64,000 nt of DNA from the NCBI GenBank assembly GCA_964633725.1, contig CAZWHY010000008.1:1-64000 (forward strand), given 5' to 3'. The number at the start of each line of letters is the position of its first letter. Within the stretch, counting starts at the first letter, position 1. This document shows positions 16,221 to 24,893 of this stretch, piece by piece. The notes beneath the pieces are model-generated. The model saw only the letters and a program-made list of their open reading frames with translations, was not told where the DNA came from and did no database searches. Position numbers and translations under genes: made by a program. Source of the DNA: Berkiella_A sp964633725 (GTDB lineage: Bacteria > Pseudomonadota > Gammaproteobacteria > Berkiellales > Berkiellaceae).

Positions 16221-17282
16221 GTGATAGACGTTCTCAAGCAGTGGTTTGGTCGCTATTTTTCCGACCCAGAGGCCGTGTTACTAGTGGCTATGCTCCTGGG
16301 GGGGGTATTATTGATAGCCTTGATGGGGGAGATTTTAGCGCCTGTTTTAGCCAGTATTGTTATAGCCTATTTACTGCAATGGCTGATTAATGTGCTTATT
16401 TCTTGGCGGGTGCCTCGCTTGGCTTCGGTTATTATTGTTTATCTTACTTTTATGGGGCTGTTTTTTTATGCCATGCTGGTTTTGTGGCCTATTATTTGGG
16501 CGCAGCTTATAAAACTGGTAGACGAACTTCCAAATATGATATTGCTCACAAAACAATATATGTATCTACTGCCAGAAAAATTCCCTGAGTTTGTCTCCAA
16601 AGAAACCATAGATGCCGCTGTTGCTAGCACCTCAATTGAGGTTAAGCGTTCTGCCAGTCGTATGGTGACCGCGTCTATTGCCACGATTCCTAGTTTGATT
16701 GCATTAATTGTGTACTTAATTTTGGTACCTATTATGGTCTTTTTCTTTCTGAAAGATCATAAGCAAATAATTAGTTACACAACCAATTTCTTGCCTGATA
16801 AGCGCAACGTACTCCATACTGTTTGGGTTGAGCTGGATGAGCAAATTGGTAATTATGTTCGGGGTAAGGTTGCAGAAGTTTTAATTGTTGGCGTGGTAAG
16901 TTATGTAACATTTACTTTTCTAGGCTTGCAGTACGCGACATTATTGGCGGTTATAGTTGGGTTCTCAGTATTGGTGCCGTATGTTGGCGCAGCGGTTGTT
17001 ACGATTCCTGTTATGCTTGTTGCATTTTTTCAGTGGGGGTTGGATGCACAATTTGTATATGTGCTGATTGCTTATGGTGTGATTCAGGGATTAGATGGCA
17101 ATATTTTGGTGCCTATACTCTTTAGTGAGGCTGTTAATTTGCATCCATTAGCCATAATTATCGCCATATTGGTATTTGGTGGGTTTTGGGGATTCTGGGG
17201 AATATTTTTTGCGATTCCTTTGGGGACTTTAGTAAAGGCCGTGATTTTGGCTTGGCCTAAAAGAGGGCATGCGGTAGTGTGA
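16221..17282 (+). CDS. perM: AI-2E/PerM-family inner membrane permease
   Basis: 353 residues with about 8 hydrophobic segments and the family signatures FLKDHKQI, GKVAEVLIVGVVSYVTFTFLGLQYATLLAVIVGFSVLVPYVGA and VLVPILFSEAVNLHPLAII. Members are proposed permeases or exporters; substrate uncertain. The start is GTG at 16221 with AGGAG 6 nt before. It is divergent from the bepA-like gene (bepA and perM are neighbours in many gammaproteobacteria), with a CCCAA/TTGGG inverted repeat at 16160-16171 between them. Confidence 0.88.
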   Translation: MIDVLKQWFGRYFSDPEAVLLVAMLLGGVLLIALMGEILAPVLASIVIAYLLQWLINVLISWRVPRLASVIIVYLTFMGLFFYAMLVLWPIIWAQLIKLVDELPNMILLTKQYMYLLPEKFPEFVSKETIDAAVASTSIEVKRSASRMVTASIATIPSLIALIVYLILVPIMVFFFLKDHKQIISYTTNFLPDKRNVLHTVWVELDEQIGNYVRGKVAEVLIVGVVSYVTFTFLGLQYATLLAVIVGFSVLVPYVGAAVVTIPVMLVAFFQWGLDAQFVYVLIAYGVIQGLDGNILVPILFSEAVNLHPLAIIIAILVFGGFWGFWGIFFAIPLGTLVKAVILAWPKRGHAVV

Positions 17283-17290
17283 TGTGGTAG

Positions 17291-17312
17291 GGGACGGCCT
17301 TCGTGCCGTCCC
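17291..17312. terminator. Hairpin between convergent perM and phoH-like genes
   Basis: GGGACGGC (17291-17298) and GCCGTCCC (17305-17312) form a perfect 8-bp stem with a 6-nt loop, placed between two convergent stops. No T-run follows on either strand, so it may be a bidirectional stop or one copy of an interspersed repeat; a degenerate copy occurs at 35790-35811. Confidence 0.45.
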
Positions 17313-17325
17313 TGCAGGCGGTCGG

Positions 17326-18750
17326 CTACAAAGCCTTTACAGCATAATCCGCTAATCGTGAGCGCTCGCCACGTGTTAACGTCATATGAGCACTATGTTT
17401 CCAGCCTTTAAATGACTGAACGGCATAAGTCAGACCAGAGGTTGTTTCTGTTAAATAGGGTGTGTCAATTTGATTAACATTTCCCAAACAGACTATTTTT
17501 GTACCAGGGCCTGCACGAGTGATGAGTGTTTGTATTTGTTTAGAGGTCAAGTTTTGGGCTTCATCAATGATGATAAACTTATTTAAGAATGTTCTGCCAC
17601 GCATAAAATTTAAAGAGCGAATTTTTATGCATTTTTTTAACATTTCTTCCATATCGTTATCACTTTTATGATGATTGTGGCCAGAACTTAATTCTTCACT
17701 TAGAACTTCTAAGTTGTCTAACAATGCCCCCATCCACGGCGTCATTTTTTCCTCTTCTGTACCAGGTAAAAAACCAATATCCTCACCAACGGGTACAGTG
17801 ACACGAGTCATAATGATTTCACGATAGCGTTTGGTTTCCAGCGTTTGCTCTATTGCTGCGGCTAGTGTTAATAATGTCTTCCCTGTACCGGCGCTACCCA
17901 CCAAAGAGACAAAATCAATATCAGGATCCATTAAGAAATTTAAAGCAAAATTTTGCTCTCGGTTTCTCGCACGAATACCACATAGTTTATTTTTATTTTT
18001 CCTATAATCTTTGATGTACTCTATATTAGCCGTTTCTTCTTCAATGTCTCGGACAATGGCTTCAAAGTCAGAACCGTCATCTGTGTAGAGGCAGGTATTG
18101 TTCACCCACTCTTTAGTTTGAGGGCCTGTGATTTGATAAAAGGTTCGACCATCTTGTTGCCACGAAGACATATGATTGCCATGAGTGTCCCAAAAGGTAT
18201 CGTCCAAGCAGAAGCTACCTTGGTGCATATAGCTCATATCATCTAAGATCTGGTCATTGTGGTAGTCTTCTGCATGAACACCGACCACAGCGGCTTTGAT
18301 TCTAAGGTTAATATCTTTAGAGACTAAGGCAACCAAGATATTAGGATTTTTTGCTTGTAAAGCTAGAGCTATTCCTAAAATAGTGTTATCAGGCTTATTA
18401 CCTGGCAATGATGAAGGTAGGAGATGCGGCAGTTCTTCGCTTTGGAATAATAACTTGCCACAGGTCGCTAGATTTTCTGTGTTGAGTTGTTCGGGTGGAT
18501 GTAATGGGATGCCTTGTAAGATTTGTTGTGCCGATGATTTGTTGACTAAGGCATCAATGTATCGGTTGGCTTGCCGAACATTGCGAGCGCTATCAGATAA
18601 GCCTTTTTTGCCTTGATCCAGCTCTTCTAATACCACCATGGGTAAATAGATATCATGTTCTTTAAAACGAAATATGGCACTAGGGTCATGTATAAGTATA
18701 TTGGTGTCTAAGACGAATAATTTCTGTTTCTCAGTATGCATACTATCCAT
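17326..18750 (-). CDS. PIN domain - PhoH-type ATPase fusion
   Basis: The N-terminal PIN nuclease domain (FVLDTNILIHDPSAIFRF; further acidic residues in VLEELDQGKKG and DNTILGIAL) is followed by a PhoH ATPase domain with Walker A GSAGTGKTLL, GFLPGTEEEKMTPWMGALLDNL and Walker B FIIIDEAQNLT. This is the PhoH2/YlaK-type arrangement, an RNA-processing RNase/helicase group. I start at ATG 18750, with AAGGA 8 nt upstream; a GTG at 18777 in frame would add 9 residues. Of the two, only the ATG has a good ribosome site. Confidence 0.92.
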   Translation of the reverse strand: MDSMHTEKQKLFVLDTNILIHDPSAIFRFKEHDIYLPMVVLEELDQGKKGLSDSARNVRQANRYIDALVNKSSAQQILQGIPLHPPEQLNTENLATCGKLLFQSEELPHLLPSSLPGNKPDNTILGIALALQAKNPNILVALVSKDINLRIKAAVVGVHAEDYHNDQILDDMSYMHQGSFCLDDTFWDTHGNHMSSWQQDGRTFYQITGPQTKEWVNNTCLYTDDGSDFEAIVRDIEEETANIEYIKDYRKNKNKLCGIRARNREQNFALNFLMDPDIDFVSLVGSAGTGKTLLTLAAAIEQTLETKRYREIIMTRVTVPVGEDIGFLPGTEEEKMTPWMGALLDNLEVLSEELSSGHNHHKSDNDMEEMLKKCIKIRSLNFMRGRTFLNKFIIIDEAQNLTSKQIQTLITRAGPGTKIVCLGNVNQIDTPYLTETTSGLTYAVQSFKGWKHSAHMTLTRGERSRLADYAVKAL

Positions 18751-18799
18751 GTAATGTGTCCTTATTGTTAGAAACACTTACTGCCTCTTAATAATAGTA

Positions 18800-19342
18800 C
18801 TATTTTAAGGGTTCCATGACTATATCGAGATTGTATTCTTCACAGTACAGTAAAAAGCCCTCTCTAAAGTTTGTTAAGTTGGCTTTCACTGGAACATAAG
18901 TATGAAAACTAATGCTTGTCATAGGGGTGCCAGTTTTCTGAGCTAAAAAATGTTCTACATGTAGTTCATCAATGTTCATTGATTTTTTATGGAAGTATTG
19001 GGTTAGCGCAAATAAAATACCGGGTTTATCAGGCGATATAGCTTGTATGTAATAAGGCATTTTGCTTGCTTTTATATTTGTTGGTTGGATGCGCTTTATT
19101 TGTAAGCTAATATCATTTTTTTGAGCCAATCGTGGTAATGTGTTTTCTAACTTTGCAATCGCATGCCAAGAGCCAGTTGCTTCTAATAATAAGCCAAAAG
19201 TGTCTCCCATGGCGGATAGCTTACTTGTTACAATCGAACAATCGCATTGCTTAGCTGCTTTGGCAAATATATGAATAGTACTTGGCCTATCTTCGCCTAA
19301 AGCAGAAATTAAAATGGAATGTGTTGTCTCTGACTTGGTCAT
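18800..19342 (-). CDS. GcvR-like double ACT domain regulator
   Basis: About 180 residues with two ACT domains: first around SILISALGEDRPSTIHIFAKAAKQCDCSIVTSKLSAMGDTFGLLLEATG, second around YYIQAISPDKPGILFALTQYFHKKSMNIDELHVE. This is the layout of GcvR, the glycine-cleavage repressor accessory protein. It has no DNA-binding domain. The ATG at 19342 has AAGGA 8 nt upstream; a TTG at 19363 is less likely. It is divergent from dapA; gcvR next to dapA is a known gammaproteobacterial order. Confidence 0.85.
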   Translation of the reverse strand: MTKSETTHSILISALGEDRPSTIHIFAKAAKQCDCSIVTSKLSAMGDTFGLLLEATGSWHAIAKLENTLPRLAQKNDISLQIKRIQPTNIKASKMPYYIQAISPDKPGILFALTQYFHKKSMNIDELHVEHFLAQKTGTPMTSISFHTYVPVKANLTNFREGFLLYCEEYNLDIVMEPLK

Positions 19343-19563
19343 ATAACATAGTCCTTGGCACAATTAAGCATATACACCATTTATACTGCCCCTATAGACG
19401 TAATAGTATGGTTTGCTGTTTGGTCTGAATTTTTCAGTGGATTTGGCATTCTAGCATGGTTGGTTTTGTTTTTAAGTGTGACTACGCGATCATTCAATAG
19501 AGCTCTGGTTGCGCCCATGTCCACTGCATGGTAGCTTGAGCCAAAGTTTAAAAGGAGAATCTT

Positions 19564-20436
19564 ATGTTCACAGGCTCAGCGGTTGCTTTAGTGACACCCA
19601 TGCATGCCGATACATCGATTGATTTCGATGCGCTCATTGATTTAGCGCAATGGCAAGTAGAGCGTGGTACTCAAGCATTTATTATCAATGGGACAACCGC
19701 AGAAACGCCGACATTATCTTGGGATGAGCAGTGCCAGATTGTTGAAGCGGTTGTGGCTAAAATCAACCACCGTATTCCCGTTATTGTTGGAACAGGTAGC
19801 AATTCAACAAACCAAGTGATTGAGCGTAATAAAATCGTGCAGTCTATGGGGGCTGATGGGCTGTTGATTGTTTCTCCATATTACAACAGACCGACCCAAG
19901 CAGGTTTGGTGGCACATTTTGAAGCAATAGCAGAACATACAGAGTTGCCAATTATATTATATAATCAGCCTGGTAGAACAGGTGTAGATTTACAGGTTAA
20001 TACTGCCATACAATTATCAAAACAAAAAAACATTGTTGGCATCAAAGATGTGAGTGGGGATTTGTCTAGGATTCAACAATATAAAGAACATTGTCCATCG
20101 GACTTTAAACTATATTGTGGAGATGATCTATCGAATGTGCCTTTCTTATTACAAGGCGGCGATGGCGTTATATCGGTGACAGCCAATATTGTACCGGCCA
20201 TTATCAGGCAAATATGTGATTATGCATTAGCAAAAGATGCAGACAGAGCACAAACACTAGATAAAACCATACAATCACTGAATAATTTATTAGCCATTGA
20301 ATCTAATCCTATCCCGGTAAAATGGGCATTGCACCTGATGGGTAAAATATCAACGGGTATACGTTTACCATTAATAGAATTAACGAAAGCGCATAGAGCG
20401 CCTTTAAAGCAAGCACTCGAAGTTGTTGGAGAATAA
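19564..20436 (+). CDS. dapA: 4-hydroxy-tetrahydrodipicolinate synthase
   Basis: First committed step of lysine/diaminopimelate synthesis, condensing pyruvate with aspartate semialdehyde. The 290-residue protein has the start MFTGSAVALVTPM, NGTTAETPTLS, the tyrosine motif SPYYNRPTQAG and the Schiff-base lysine in IVGIKDVSGDL. GGAG lies ~7 nt before the ATG. Threonine-tyrosine triad residues appear conserved; NGTTAE has T where others have NGTTGES. It is followed after 2 nt by a bamC-like lipoprotein and purC, as in E. coli. Confidence 0.96.
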   Translation: MFTGSAVALVTPMHADTSIDFDALIDLAQWQVERGTQAFIINGTTAETPTLSWDEQCQIVEAVVAKINHRIPVIVGTGSNSTNQVIERNKIVQSMGADGLLIVSPYYNRPTQAGLVAHFEAIAEHTELPIILYNQPGRTGVDLQVNTAIQLSKQKNIVGIKDVSGDLSRIQQYKEHCPSDFKLYCGDDLSNVPFLLQGGDGVISVTANIVPAIIRQICDYALAKDADRAQTLDKTIQSLNNLLAIESNPIPVKWALHLMGKISTGIRLPLIELTKAHRAPLKQALEVVGE

Positions 20437-20438
20437 GT

Positions 20439-20720
20439 GTGATAAAAATAAGAAGAACAAAAATAGCAAAAAGAAGCATCATGGCGATAGCGTGTTTATT
20501 TATGCTAACGGGGTGTGAGTTTCTGCATGAGCAGCGGACTGTTTATATTCGCGATCGAGGGGAAGATTATTTAACCAGTGAGTTAGTACCACCATTGGAT
20601 GTCCCGTCCCCCCTGACATACAAACATTCCACTGTTTTTCCTTTGCCAGATGTTGTGCCACAAACAGGTAGTTTAGATTCTATATCGATACAGCCTCCAG
20701 GATTTGGTGACGATTTGTAA
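20439..20720 (+). CDS. bamC: Miniature BamC-like lipoprotein
   Basis: 93 residues: N-terminal basic region, hydrophobic stretch and a lipobox L23-T24-G25-C26, so it is predicted to be lipidated. The mature part (YIRDRGEDYLTSELVPPLDVPSPL ... ISIQPPGFGDDL) resembles only the unstructured N-terminal segment of BamC that binds BamD. The two helix-grip domains of full-length BamC (~340 residues) are absent, and a stop follows. The position between dapA and purC is exactly that of bamC. Start GTG at 20439 has GGAG 7 nt upstream. Symbol given by position and similarity of the N-terminal segment. Confidence 0.7.
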   Translation: MIKIRRTKIAKRSIMAIACLFMLTGCEFLHEQRTVYIRDRGEDYLTSELVPPLDVPSPLTYKHSTVFPLPDVVPQTGSLDSISIQPPGFGDDL

Positions 20721-20756
20721 ACGGATTATAAGATATTTTAAGAGCCGAGGTATATT

Positions 20757-21473
20757 ATGGTTGATAAGCTAATAGAGAAATATAAAGGGAAAGCCAAGAC
20801 TTTATACACAACAAGCGATCCAGATAGGTTATATTGTGAATTTAGAAATGACACGTCTGCTTTTAATGGCATAAAAGTAGAAAGCTTAGACAGAAAAGGC
20901 TTAGTGAATAATTACTTTAATGCGCATATTATGCAGTACTTAGAGAATAAAGGCATTGCAACTCACTTTGTTGAGCGTGTAGCCGATAATGCTTCGATAG
21001 TGAAAACATTAGAGATGTTCCCATTGGAATGTGTGGTACGTAATATAGCCGCCGGTAGTATTTGTAAGCGGTTGGGTTTAGAGAAGGGACAAAAATTAAC
21101 GCCCCCTATTTTTGAGTTTTTCTATAAAGACGATGCGTTGGGCGATCCGTTGATTAATGAATCTCATATAGAGACATTTGGTTGGGCTAAAAAATCAGAT
21201 GTAGAAACCATGCGAGCATTAACGTTAGAAATCAATCAAGTGTTATCTCAATTGTTTTTAGAGCATGGTATGACTTTGGTGGATTATAAGCTTGAGTTCG
21301 GTGTGTCTGATGGACGCATCGTTTTAGGAGATGAATTTACACCGGATGGTTGTCGTATTTGGGACTCTGAAACATTAGAAGTGCTAGATAAAGATCGCTT
21401 CAGACAAGATTTGGGTAATGTTGTAGAGTCTTATGAGGCTGTTGCTAAACGGTTAGGGGTTGACTTGCCATAA
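20757..21473 (+). CDS. purC: SAICAR synthetase (phosphoribosylaminoimidazole-succinocarboxamide synthase)
   Basis: Purine pathway ligase joining CAIR and aspartate. The 238-residue protein has KLIEKYKGKAKTLYTTSDPD, the nucleotide/substrate motifs FPLECVVRNIAAGSICKRLG, and LVDYKLEFGVSDGRIVLGDEFTPDGCRIWD. Length matches bacterial PurC (~237). GAGG sits 7 nt before the ATG. It is third in the dapA-bamC-purC cluster and is closed by a terminator at 21510-21545. Confidence 0.97.
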   Translation: MVDKLIEKYKGKAKTLYTTSDPDRLYCEFRNDTSAFNGIKVESLDRKGLVNNYFNAHIMQYLENKGIATHFVERVADNASIVKTLEMFPLECVVRNIAAGSICKRLGLEKGQKLTPPIFEFFYKDDALGDPLINESHIETFGWAKKSDVETMRALTLEINQVLSQLFLEHGMTLVDYKLEFGVSDGRIVLGDEFTPDGCRIWDSETLEVLDKDRFRQDLGNVVESYEAVAKRLGVDLP

Positions 21474-21509
21474 AGTGTTTATACACTGGTTTTCTTCCAT
21501 TATACCAAT

Positions 21510-21545
21510 ATGGAGAAATGCGAAATTGCCGTTTCTCCATTTTTC
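21510..21545 (+). terminator. Rho-independent terminator after purC
   Basis: A 9-bp perfect stem ATGGAGAAA (21510-21518) / TTTCTCCAT (21532-21540) runs into a T tract (21540-21544). Confidence 0.75.
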
Positions 21546-21591
21546 TGCTATATTTGTGGTTAACTAACATATTATATGGAAGGGCATAGCC

Positions 21592-21855
21592 ATGAAAACA
21601 TACACAACAGACCAGTCGGGTAGAATATGCCTAGGCAAAGAATTTGCTGGAAAGACATATGCTATGCGAGCAAATGATCGCGGTAGCATTGAGTTGATGC
21701 CTGTTAAAATTGTTCCTGAGAATGATGCGTGGTTATATCAGAACAAAGATGCCCATGGTGCCGTTATGGAAGGCTTGGAGCAGGCAAAGCAAGGCAAGGC
21801 AAAACCTTTATCTTTTAATTTAGATGATGATGTTGCGTGGCTAAAAGAAGATTAG
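21592..21855 (+). CDS. Antitoxin of a type II toxin-antitoxin pair (putative)
   Basis: 87 residues. The N-terminus (TYTTDQSGRICLGKEFAGKTYAMRANDRGSIELMPVKIVPE) has the look of a small beta-rich DNA-binding domain of AbrB/SpoVT type; the rest is helical and acidic (FNLDDDVAWLKED), as expected for a toxin-wrapping tail. GGAAGG lies ~10 nt before the ATG. A RelE/ParE-like gene follows after 15 nt, giving the usual antitoxin-toxin order. The promoter region carries GTTAACTAAC, a possible operator. Confidence 0.65.
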   Translation: MKTYTTDQSGRICLGKEFAGKTYAMRANDRGSIELMPVKIVPENDAWLYQNKDAHGAVMEGLEQAKQGKAKPLSFNLDDDVAWLKED

Positions 21856-21870
21856 CGTAGCAAAGCAAGG

Positions 21871-22206
21871 ATGTTCGCTTTGAATTTTGAATTAAAATAT
21901 ACTGACCGAGCAAGCTCTACTTTAATAAACTTAAGAGCGCAAGCACAAACACAAACCAGCAAAAACTCTAAGCAAAAAGGGCTTTATAAACAAATTCATA
22001 AAACCCTCAAGCTACTCAGTAACAACCCTCGTCACCCAGGGTTACAGACGCATGAGTTTACATCTCTTGAGCATCCATATAATCAAAGAGGCAAGGTATT
22101 TGAGGCGTATGCTCAAAATAACACACCGGGTGCTTACCGAGTTTTTTGGTGTTATGGTCCACAGGGAAAAGAAATTACGATTATAGCGATAACACCACAT
22201 CCTTAA
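21871..22206 (+). CDS. RelE/ParE-superfamily toxin-like protein
   Basis: 111 residues, basic, with an N-terminal helical hairpin (LKYTDRASSTLINLRAQAQ ... KQIHKTLKLLSNNPRHPGLQTHEF) and a beta-sheet C-terminus (YRVFWCYGPQGKEITIIAITPHP), the RelE/ParE layout; GAYRVFW and IIAITPH resemble the catalytic strands of mRNA interferases. The ATG at 21871 abuts AAGG; a TTG at 21880 has better spacing, so the first three residues are uncertain. It pairs with the antitoxin gene 15 nt upstream. Confidence 0.65.
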   Translation: MFALNFELKYTDRASSTLINLRAQAQTQTSKNSKQKGLYKQIHKTLKLLSNNPRHPGLQTHEFTSLEHPYNQRGKVFEAYAQNNTPGAYRVFWCYGPQGKEITIIAITPHP

Positions 22207-22209
22207 GCT

Positions 22210-23379
22210 TTAAACTTTCTCTAACCCTTCCTTCAAATCATTAATCAAGTCATCCGCATCTTCAATACCCACAGACAAACGAACTAACCCATCTGTGATG
22301 CCCAATGCTTGGCGTTGCGCTGGCGGTATGGTCGCATGTGTCATAATAGCAGGATGCTCAATAAGAGACTCTACACCACCTAAAGACTCAGCGAGAGTGA
22401 ATAGTTTTAGATGCCCCAAGAAGCTTTTGACTTGAGTTAAGCTTAATTTAAACTCTGCGCTGATCATGCCGCCAAAATTTTTCATTTGTTTTTCAGCGAT
22501 ATGGTATTGAGGATGCTCAGACAGCCCTGGGTAAATGACTTTTTCGACTTTAGGATGTGTACTCAAGAACTCAACCACTTTTTGTGCGTTATGGCAATGT
22601 GCGTCCATTCGGATAGCTAATGTTTTAATGGAACGCATCAATAAGTAGCAATCCATCGCAGAGGGCACTGCGCCTAAGGCATTTTGCATATAGGCGAGCT
22701 TCTCATTAAGCTCGGGTTTATTCACAATGAGTGCGCCACCCACAACATCCGAATGCCCACCAAGATATTTGGTCGTAGAATGGCAAACGCCATCTGCGCC
22801 TAGTGCAAGAGGCGTTTGTAAATACGGTGTGGCAAAAGTGTTATCAACAAACAAATTGGCTTCTGGTGTGATTTTATTTTTAATTTCAGCGATTTGTTCT
22901 ATATCTATTATTTTGAGCATAGGATTAGAGGGGGTTTCTATCCAAATAAGCTCGGTTTTAGGTGTAAGCGCTTGTTTGAATTTTTCCACATCAGTACAAT
23001 CCACCTGAACAAATGAGATGCCCTTTTGTTGGTAAACTTGAGCAAACAGCCTGAGTGTACCACCATACACATCATCACTGACGACAACATGTGCACCAGG
23101 GGATAAGCTTTGTAATACAATGGCCAGTGCTGCGCAACCTGAAGAAAAGCATAATCCGTATTGTCCACCCTCTAACACCGCTAAGCTTTTTTCCACAAAC
23201 TGGCGATTTGGGTTGCTAGAGCGGCTGTACTCAAATTCACCTATAGGCTCTCCAGGGGCAGATTGCTTGTAAGTTGTGCTTAAATATATTGGCGGCATAA
23301 CAGAACCTGTCACGGTGTCGGGCTGATAGCCAGCGTGAATCACATTGGTTTTAAAATTATAAGGTTTATTACTTGTCAT
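22210..23379 (-). CDS. Cystathionine gamma-lyase/synthase family PLP enzyme
   Basis: 389 residues. Cys/Met metabolism PLP fold: YSRSSNPNRQFVEKSLAVLEGG, FVDNTFATPYLQTPLALGADGVCHSTTKYLGGHSDVVGG (PLP lysine in STTKYLGG), and SLGGVESLIEHPAIMTHA. The last motif is shared by cystathionine gamma-lyase and gamma-synthase. Because it overlaps by 11 nt the end of a cystathionine beta-synthase gene, lyase activity (reverse transsulfuration, cystathionine to cysteine) is the best reading; gamma-synthase cannot be excluded. Confidence 0.9.
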   Translation of the reverse strand: MTSNKPYNFKTNVIHAGYQPDTVTGSVMPPIYLSTTYKQSAPGEPIGEFEYSRSSNPNRQFVEKSLAVLEGGQYGLCFSSGCAALAIVLQSLSPGAHVVVSDDVYGGTLRLFAQVYQQKGISFVQVDCTDVEKFKQALTPKTELIWIETPSNPMLKIIDIEQIAEIKNKITPEANLFVDNTFATPYLQTPLALGADGVCHSTTKYLGGHSDVVGGALIVNKPELNEKLAYMQNALGAVPSAMDCYLLMRSIKTLAIRMDAHCHNAQKVVEFLSTHPKVEKVIYPGLSEHPQYHIAEKQMKNFGGMISAEFKLSLTQVKSFLGHLKLFTLAESLGGVESLIEHPAIMTHATIPPAQRQALGITDGLVRLSVGIEDADDLINDLKEGLEKV

Positions 23380-24745
23380 TGAGTTTACCCATCATATAAT
23401 CAATCATATCAATTTGAGAAATAACCCCTAATAATTTGTCATTGTCCGTCACAATGGCTACTTGTTCTTTGTCAAAGATATGGTTCAGCGTAGATAATGG
23501 CGTATTGGGGGTTACTAAGCCCCCCATCGGTTGTGCCACCTCTTGGGCGGTAGAGTCATAGCGAATATTGCCCGCTTGCAATTTTTGAAAAATATCGACT
23601 TCATGCAACATGGCAATAGGGCGATGTGCCTGATCCACAACAGGGAGTTGGGATATGCCGTGTAATTTTAATTTTTGGATGACAGTATCTACAGTTTCAT
23701 TTGCCTGAACCGTAATGACAGGATGATTATGTTTCGCCAATAAATCTTTGACGGTACCTAGAGCATAATGGGGGGTTAAAAAGCCATGATCTTTGAGCCA
23801 AGCATCGTTTAAAAATTTAGAAATATAACGGTTACCAGAATCGGTTAATACGGTTACGACGGTGTGATTAGGCCCTAATTCTTTTGCAACTTGTAAAGCA
23901 CCGTGTACAATCGCGCCTGATGAGCCCCCACAAAACAACCCTTCTTCCCGTACGAGTCTTCTGGCGGTTAAGAATGCTTCTCGATCGTTAGTTTGAATCA
24001 TTTTGTCGATGACCGAAAAATCTAAAGCGCGGCATAGTATGTCTTCACCAATGCCTTCTACTTTATACATTTTAGGCTCGACTAATTTTTTAGTATAAAA
24101 GTAATCGTAATGCACAGAACCTAAGGGGTCGACCCCTACAATTTGTATGTCTTGGGTCTTTTCTTTGATAAAGCGGCCAACACCTGATATTGTGCCGCCT
24201 GTTCCGGTGCCCGCGACAAAGGCATCAAATTCCCCGTTGGTTTGTTGCCAAATTTCTTTTGCCGTATTGTGATAATGCGCATCAATATTATCAGGTGAAT
24301 GGTATTGGTCAACATAAAAAGCATTGGGTAGTTCTTTGGCAATGCGTTTGGCAGTATTGACATAATGTTCAGGAGAATCACCCGGCACATCTGTTGGTGT
24401 CACGACGACTTCTGCACCAAAGGACTTAATCATGTTGATTTTTTCAAGGCTCATTTTATCGGGCATGGTAAAAATACATCGATAGCCTTTATAGGCTGCG
24501 ACCATAGCCAGAGCAAGGCCAGTATTGCCGGATGTATTTTCAACAATGACACCCCCGGGTTTAAGCTCACCGCGTTCTTCGGCTTGTTCAATAATATAAC
24601 GTGCAATTCTATCTTTGATTGAACCACTGGGATTCATGAATTCGCATTTGACTAAAATAGTCGCAGAATTAGGTTCTGTGATTCGATTGAGTTTTACTAA
24701 TGGCGTATCACCAATGCATTCTAAAATACTGTCTTTATATTCCAT
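23369..24745 (-). CDS. Cystathionine beta-synthase with CBS domain pair
   Basis: 458 residues. An N-terminal PLP domain of the cysteine synthase/CBS fold (PLP lysine K44 in NPSGSIKDR; ENTSGNTGLALA; phosphate-binding GTGTGGTISG) is followed by two CBS domains (about residues 335-455, HNHPVITVQANETVDTVIQKLKLHGISQLPVVD). The heme-binding extension of animal CBS is absent. It condenses serine and homocysteine to cystathionine. The stop overlaps the start of the lyase gene, giving a two-gene operon for making cysteine from methionine-derived homocysteine. Confidence 0.93.
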   Translation of the reverse strand: MEYKDSILECIGDTPLVKLNRITEPNSATILVKCEFMNPSGSIKDRIARYIIEQAEERGELKPGGVIVENTSGNTGLALAMVAAYKGYRCIFTMPDKMSLEKINMIKSFGAEVVVTPTDVPGDSPEHYVNTAKRIAKELPNAFYVDQYHSPDNIDAHYHNTAKEIWQQTNGEFDAFVAGTGTGGTISGVGRFIKEKTQDIQIVGVDPLGSVHYDYFYTKKLVEPKMYKVEGIGEDILCRALDFSVIDKMIQTNDREAFLTARRLVREEGLFCGGSSGAIVHGALQVAKELGPNHTVVTVLTDSGNRYISKFLNDAWLKDHGFLTPHYALGTVKDLLAKHNHPVITVQANETVDTVIQKLKLHGISQLPVVDQAHRPIAMLHEVDIFQKLQAGNIRYDSTAQEVAQPMGGLVTPNTPLSTLNHIFDKEQVAIVTDNDKLLGVISQIDMIDYMMGKLNDK

Positions 24746-24893
24746 GTGCTTTTCCCTGCCTGCTGTAAGCTGATTACAAGATAGAATTCAAACTATGGTG
24801 TCTGAAAATCTAGTTATTTTGTATGGCTTAATCTACCTGATTTTTAGCAGGGGAGCACTATGAGTTGTTTGTATATCTATATGTGGGATATTT

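Noticed and set aside
20802..20810. DnaA box TTATACACA inside purC
   Set aside because: Isolated single match in a coding region; expected by chance in AT-rich DNA.
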